A stretch of 64,000 nt of DNA from positions 435,105 to 499,104 of the forward strand of contig QKWP01000125.1 of NCBI GenBank assembly GCA_003550325.1. The letters are read 5' to 3'. The notes under the pieces were generated by a model. The model did no database searches. It saw only the letters and a program-made list of their open reading frames with translations, and was not told the origin of the DNA. The position numbers and the translations under genes were made by a program. The DNA is from Gigaspora rosea. Its lineage: Eukaryota; Glomeromycota; Glomeromycetes; Diversisporales; Gigasporaceae. Below are positions 59,944 through 64,000 of this stretch, one piece after another. Position 1 is the stretch's first letter, and each line of letters opens with the position of its first letter.

Positions 59944-60359
59944 ATATAGCAGAAAAAGGAAATAATACCTTTATACAAGTATTTCAACAATTCTTTAAAA
60001 AATATCCAGATCCATTAAATTACGATCAAAAAGAAAAATTACAAGAATACGTAAAACATCACGAATATAGATTAACCAGAATAGGAAAATTTGAGTACAT
60101 TACTGAAACAACAGAACATAGATTTGTAGTAACAAAAAACGGAAAACACGTAACACTGAGACAACCAGCAACAATAAGATCTCAAAAAAGAACTGTAATA
60201 ACAGAAGAAGATACAGCAATATATTTATTATACGTACTGATCTTACAAGACACACCAAGAATTATTACAGCATTGCAGTTAGCTAATAGAACATCTAGAA
60301 ATCTAGAAAATTGGCTAAAATTTACAAGGTGTAACTACCATATACCATTACCACAATAA
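59940..60359 (+). CDS. soluble basic protein upstream of gag (139 aa)
   Basis: MNIAEKGNNTFIQVFQQFFK, then KLQEYVKHHEYRLTRIGKFE, HRFVVTKNGKHVTLRQPATI, and a helical C-terminus (AIYLLYVLILQDTPRIITAL). Starts within the stop of the preceding ORF and ends 3 bases before the gag ATG. Its position suggests a gag-linked structural or matrix-like role, but nothing in the sequence proves it. Confidence 0.6.
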   Translation: MNIAEKGNNTFIQVFQQFFKKYPDPLNYDQKEKLQEYVKHHEYRLTRIGKFEYITETTEHRFVVTKNGKHVTLRQPATIRSQKRTVITEEDTAIYLLYVLILQDTPRIITALQLANRTSRNLENWLKFTRCNYHIPLPQ

Positions 60360-60362
60360 AAA

Positions 60363-61886
60363 ATGGCACAACCTGGACCAGAGCCCGGATGGCCAAAACT
60401 AACAGCATTCAGAGAACACATAGGAGAATTCGACGGAGACGTCAAATTATACAGACCATGGAGAAATCAATTAGAAAATGCATTTACAATATTCGGAATA
60501 AAAGATATTATGATATTTGGAAGATTCTCAGGAAATCCAAAAGTAGGATATACCCAAGTAGATGAAACAGTAACTACCACTGGACTAGCAGCAGCACCAC
60601 ATACAAGATGGTCAACAGAATTTATAATGCAAGTACTAGCAATCGTAAGAACAAAATTAAAAGGAACAGCATTAGAAATATTCGATGCAGAAATTGGAAA
60701 TATAAACTGCTATTGGAGAAGTGATATTAACAACGACCAAGCTTTAGTAGCAGCACTGAAAGATGTCAACAATTATCCAATCGATTCAAATCATGCATAT
60801 GCAGGAGCATTTGATCAAACAGCAACTGATGCAGCAGCAAGATGTACACCTGCTATACACGCTGGAACTGAACAAAAAGGATTCAGAGAAGTATTCGATA
60901 ATGCATTCCTAGTCGATTCAATACAACAAACAAGTCAAAAAGACTTATAGAATTTCGACTTTAACAAAAATCTTGATTATAACAATGATAATGGAATGAG
61001 AAACCAAATCAACAAATATAAAAAATTACTACAAATATCAAACTGGCAATGGGCAAATAACTTCTACGGAGGAGAATATATGTTCTTATTATCAAAAATG
61101 CCACCAAAAATAATGCAACACATTGCATCAATGGAACCAAAACCAAGAAATAGAACCGAATTCTTTAAAGCAGCAGATGCTCAATTCTTATCAGAAAGAC
61201 TAACCAAATCGATAACAGGAAACCTAAAAATATCTCATTATAAAGATCCAAAAAGATCTATTAAATTTAACAACGTGCAAACTTCAAATGAAACTACATT
61301 TAAATGCTACTTATGCAACCAACCTGGTCATTACAAAAGAAACTGTCCAAAACTCAAAGGACATAATAACTTCAACAGAATTAAAACAGAAAGAGGAAGA
61401 AATGGTCAAATTGTATTCAAAGTACAATACTGCAAATGGTGTGGAAGAGAAAGACCTTATCATACCAAAAATTGTAAAGAAAGTAACAGAAACAGTTACG
61501 GAGGCAAATTTGCAAGAGGACCAACTCCAATGATCCATAATACAAAAGAAAGTTATAACAAATTCTCAAAAGGAAACAACAATTATAGAAGAAATAACAA
61601 CTCACGAGGAAATTTCAGAAGAAACAATTCCAAAGGAAACTTCAGGAGAAATAACAACAACCAAAGAAGAAGATTCAACAATGTCAAAGAAGACAAAAGA
61701 GAAGAAAAACCTGAAAGAAAAGAAAAAAGCAATTATCGAAACAACAAAAACAACACCAAAGGAAAACGAGTCAATAACATCAGAAATGACGATGACTACG
61801 AAAGCTATGAAAGTGAAGAAGACACCAGAGTAAACTCTGTAAATATCAAACAAAATATGAATAAAATTCATAAAAATTATTTCTAA
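60363..61886 (+). CDS. Gag-like protein with two zinc knuckles, one in-frame TAG
   Basis: Starts MAQPGPEPGWPKLTAFREHI and continues with capsid-like sequence (KLYRPWRNQLENAFTIFGI; FIMQVLAIVRTKLKGTALEI). After an in-frame TAG (60,948-60,950) the same frame continues with a second capsid part (WANNFYGGEYMFLLSKMPPK...RTEFFKAADAQFLSERL). It then has a CX2CX4HX4C knuckle (61,305-61,346), a variant CX2CX6HX3C knuckle (61,431-61,475), and a long Asn/Arg-rich, then Lys/Glu-rich tail. Zinc knuckles package retroelement RNA. The TAG is either a mutation or a programmed readthrough; the frame is otherwise intact over 508 codons, which favours a single change or real use. Affinity is to Ty3-type Gag, from domain order only. 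Confidence 0.75.
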
Positions 61887-62941
61887 AAGGGAACCTGCAA
61901 GGTACTCAGGAACCAAATCCCAAAACAAAAGGCTGTAGAAATAATCTAAGTACCAAAGAGTATTACCATACTATCAAAACTGTTACCAAAAGTAACAAAA
62001 TATCATTAAATGAAATTAAATGTATTAATAACAAAATTATTAATAAAGAAAATATTAAAAACCAATATGAAAAATACTCTGCCAAAGAAATGTTATCAAA
62101 TGAAATGTACCAAAAAGCACAATTAGACTCGGACTATAAATATCTTCTCAAAACATATCATTTTCCAAGCAAACCACAATGGTTAATACCAAATGAAAAA
62201 GGCAAAAAAGCATATGAATTTATAGGACTAATGAATGGAAAACCTATTAAAATACTTCTTGACGAAGGAGCAAACTCAAGCGTAATGACATACAATGTTG
62301 CAAAAGAATGGAACCTCTTACATCTAATACCAAAAAAAGCAGAATTCTCTGCAATAACACCAGGAGGAATTAGCATAGCAAATTACGGGAAAATACCTGT
62401 GACATTTCAACTAGAAAACTATCTAATGACTATTAAAGTAGCAATAATAGAAGGAGAACAATCCTACATATTAATGTCAGAAGTAGACCAAGCACGATAT
62501 GATATAACTAAAGACAGAAAAAGTCAAATAGTACTTATAAAAGGCAAACCAATATCATACCAAGACATTACACCAAAACAATATTCGAACCTATCACACC
62601 AGTTATATGGCAGGAACCTGGATCGCACCTTGAACCTCAAATTAAAAAATATCGGAACAGAGGATGAGTCTCATATATCAGCACAAAATTATAAAAATAT
62701 CATCCAACAAAAGGTTGTGAAAGACCAAAATGCATTAAAAACATGTGCAGCTAGTTACCTTGCTCGAAAAACTAGTGACTTAGTCGAAAGTGAAAAAAAC
62801 CTGCCATTGGCGCCCAACGTGGTAACTAAAAACAGTTACCCCAAACCCAAACACCTAACTAAATTGCAAAAAGGTTTGAGTAAAGCACACGTTGGCCAAC
62901 TCATCATGTTGAACATTCCTCGTTGGCGCCCAACATGGTAA
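61874..62941 (+). CDS. retropepsin-like aspartic protease, -1 frame relative to gag
   Basis: The frame opens at 61,874, just before the gag stop (61,884-61,886), in the -1 frame; the first ATG is at 62,090. The active-site region reads IKILLDEGANSSVMT (62,261-62,275 codes DEGAN), where the family consensus is D-T/S-G-A, so the second residue is replaced by Glu. A flap-like segment (FSAITPGGISIANYGKIPVT) and the second hydrophobic strand (YILMSEVDQARYDIT) follow in the right order. The missing Thr/Ser next to the catalytic Asp may reduce or abolish activity. The C-terminal part overlaps two copies of a primer-site/hairpin motif. Expression by -1 frameshifting is plausible, but no strong slippery heptamer is visible. 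Confidence 0.65.
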   Translation, partial: KLFLKGNLQGTQEPNPKTKGCRNNLSTKEYYHTIKTVTKSNKISLNEIKCINNKIINKENIKNQYEKYSAKEMLSNEMYQKAQLDSDYKYLLKTYHFPSKPQWLIPNEKGKKAYEFIGLMNGKPIKILLDEGANSSVMTYNVAKEWNLLHLIPKKAEFSAITPGGISIANYGKIPVTFQLENYLMTIKVAIIEGEQSYILMSEVDQARYDITKDRKSQIVLIKGKPISYQDITPKQYSNLSHQLYGRNLDRTLNLKLKNIGTEDESHISAQNYKNIIQQKVVKDQNALKTCAASYLARKTSDLVESEKNLPLAPNVVTKNSYPKPKHLTKLQKGLSKAHVGQLIMLNIPRWRPTW

Positions 62942-62956
62942 TCAAAAAAGATTACC
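62807..62956 (+). repeat. two copies of a primer-site-like sequence plus covarying hairpin
   Basis: TTGGCGCCCAACGT (62,807) and TTGGCGCCCAACAT (62,923) are each followed at once by a hairpin: GGTAACT-AAAAAC-AGTTACC (62,821-62,840) and GGTAATC-AAAAAA-GATTACC (62,937-62,956). Two stem positions differ between copies and both are compensated. The flanks (cccaaacccaaac / ccgaacccaaacc) are also repeated. Spacing is 116 bp. Confidence 0.8.
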
Positions 62957-63141
62957 CGAACCCAAACCATTATAAAAATGACCACGTGTTGAAACAAACA
63001 ACACGAACCCAAACCAATCAAACAAGATGTCTTGACAACAATATTGCCCAAAGTAATGAGATACAATTGCCATTGACAAACCAATGCATTAACAAAATAA
63101 CAATTAGGAATTTGCCCGAAAAGAAAAAGAAACTAAAATGA
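62923..63141 (+). CDS. short ORF after protease, ATGA-coupled to the next frame
   Basis: The frame opens within the second hairpin motif (first ATG at 62,935) and reads MVIKKDYPNPNHYKNDHVLK...NEIQLPLTNQCINKITIRNL...EKKKKLK. Its start is a frame-shifted echo of the protease C-terminus (LAPNVVTKNSYPKPK versus LAPNMVIKKDYPNPN), so it may be the continuation of the protease ORF after a frameshift. Its TGA overlaps the ATG at 63,138. Confidence 0.35.
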   Translation: MAPNMVIKKDYPNPNHYKNDHVLKQTTRTQTNQTRCLDNNIAQSNEIQLPLTNQCINKITIRNLPEKKKKLK

Positions 63142-64000
63142 ATAATAAGTGGGTAGACCTCAAGTATTCACCAAAATGGAATTCACATTTCATACAAAAT
63201 ATATTACCAAGAGCATATGACAAGCAGCTGAAAAGACTAAAAGAAATAGTCAAAGAAAATGAAAAAAGAAACTAACTAGTAGGAGTAACCATTGGAGAAG
63301 TAGAAAAACATGAATCTTCTCAATAGAATGAAATTGTACGAACTGCAATAATCACACAGTCTGATATAGCACAAATATTTCTCAAATATGAAAATAATTC
63401 AGTAAAAGAAGGGAAACCAGATCAGATAGAAGACATGAATATTATAGAAAATAACAAAAAAATAGGACTAAAAATGGTATTATATTTTAATATGGGATTA
63501 TTCGTAAATGATCCATTATACAAGCATGATAATGGAGAAAAGAAAATTAACTGGAAAATAACCAGAATATTGCAAGAATTAAACCGCACCGAAAAAATGA
63601 ATATAAAATGGGCCGTATTACATTTAGGAACAAAACTCGATTGAGAAAGGAAGGATGTAATAGAAAACATCAACCACATACTAAAAAAGATACAGGAAAA
63701 GGTCTGGACATAGGCATACTATTAGAAAATAGTGCAAGTACAAACTGTTTTGGATCATCATTGGCCGACCTCATGGATATCTTGAATAGTATAGACCAAG
63801 AGTTACGGTATAGAAACAAGAATAAAACAAGGAAAAGAATAGCAATCTGCTAGGATACCCAAAATTATTAGGCAGCAGGACAAGGAAAAAGTGTACACGA
63901 ATACCAGAATACATTAGATATATATGGACATGAAATAATGCTAGCACATATAAACAACAATCCCCAAGAAGCAATATTTGGAAGAGGAATGGATAAACAT
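63138..64000 (+). pseudogene. broken ORFs downstream of protease, unidentified
   Basis: From ATG 63,138 one frame reads MNNKWVDLKYSPKWNSHFIQ...ILPRAYDKQLKRLKEI with TAA (63,273), then resumes across TAG (about 63,325) to LKMVLYFNMGLFVNDPLYKH...NIKWAVLHLG, ending TGA at 63,644. In other frames follow GKGLDIGILLENSASTNCFG...LADLMDILNSIDQEL and SVHEYQNTLDIYGHEIMLAH up to the window edge. Residue composition matches gag and protease, so this was coding. I do not see reverse transcriptase motifs (no YxDD) within it. It continues past 64,000. Confidence 0.5.

Larger units (their letters stand above)
55883..64000 (+). mobile_element. retrovirus-like LTR element with many small membrane-protein ORFs (5' part)
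   Basis: From about 55,883 the plus strand becomes A-rich and G-poor and the ORF density rises sharply. Order: candidate LTR, tRNA-Lys-type primer-binding site, leader of about 1.1 kb, a run of small ORFs (57,432-60,359) with ATGA or few-base junctions, gag with two zinc knuckles, retropepsin in the -1 frame, then further, broken ORFs to the window edge. Gag, protease and primer-binding site place it among LTR retroelements, most likely Ty3/Metaviridae-like. The membrane-protein block before gag is outside any known layout I can name. Reverse transcriptase, integrase and 3' LTR would lie past 64,000. Confidence 0.7.

Noticed and set aside
61288..61928. Alternative-frame and minus-strand ORFs inside gag
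   Set aside because: Mirror images of the A-rich gag frame; the gag frame alone carries the zinc knuckles.
62807..62956. Primer-site words as proof of two nested LTR junctions
   Set aside because: No LTR-like sequence or TG...CA borders precede either copy and the protease frame runs through the first, so I report the motif itself, not nested LTRs.
55883..64000. Integrated large DNA virus segment
   Set aside because: Gag zinc knuckles, a retropepsin-like site and a tRNA-Lys-type primer site identify a retroelement; no capsid, polymerase or other large-virus hallmark is seen.
1..64000. tRNA or rRNA genes
   Set aside because: I looked for B-box-like GGTTCGAATCC words with plausible cloverleaf context and for conserved rRNA blocks and found none I could support.

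Overview
The window is very AT-rich eukaryotic DNA with almost no intact cellular genes. Three things point to an arbuscular mycorrhizal fungus (Glomeromycotina, Rhizophagus-like): two decayed BTB-BACK-TLDc genes, a decayed protein-kinase gene and TPR-repeat fragments of types hugely expanded in those fungi; two decayed Plavaka/En-Spm-like transposase genes with short GT-AG introns; and dense layers of small foldback transposons. This assignment rests on remembered family features, not on a search.

Layout. 1.5-2.2 kb: BTB-BACK-TLDc remnant (minus). 2.9-6.6 kb: transposase pseudogene (minus) with introns that can be reconstructed; 8.75-10.3 kb: a companion spliced gene (minus). 10-30 kb: gene-poor DNA with tandem repeats and non-autonomous elements, several with clean target-site duplications (hAT-like at 14.98-16.68, 18.62-18.87 and 21.19-22.42 kb, MULE-like at 25.02-25.34 kb). 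30.1-52.2 kb: a probable composite En/Spm-type element, with transposase remnant 30.6-33.7 kb (minus), divergent accessory gene 37.9-48.6 kb (plus) and AT-rich subterminal repeats at each side. Into it are nested a 7.0-kb TIR element (40,978-48,001) splitting the accessory gene, a 379-bp MITE, and a 2.24-kb Helitron-like element carrying a decayed TPR gene. A kinase pseudogene lies at 36.0-37.1 kb. 52.4-53.3 kb: LTR-like sequence. 54.5-55.9 kb: a second BTB-TLDc remnant (minus).

55.9-64 kb (runs off the window): the most unusual part. Base composition changes to an A-rich, G-poor plus strand. A candidate 440-bp LTR (TATA box, TG...CA ends) is followed by a tRNA-Lys-type primer-binding site, a 1.1-kb leader, and then a tightly packed run of about ten small ORFs, most of them single-pass membrane proteins. 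Next come two soluble ORFs joined by an ATGA overlap, a Gag with two zinc knuckles, and a retropepsin in the -1 frame. Ordinary fungal LTR retrotransposons do not carry a block of tiny membrane-protein genes upstream of gag; this looks like an undescribed retrovirus-like element. Several in-frame stops suggest this copy is partly decayed or uses readthrough. The reverse transcriptase and 3' LTR, if present, lie beyond the window.
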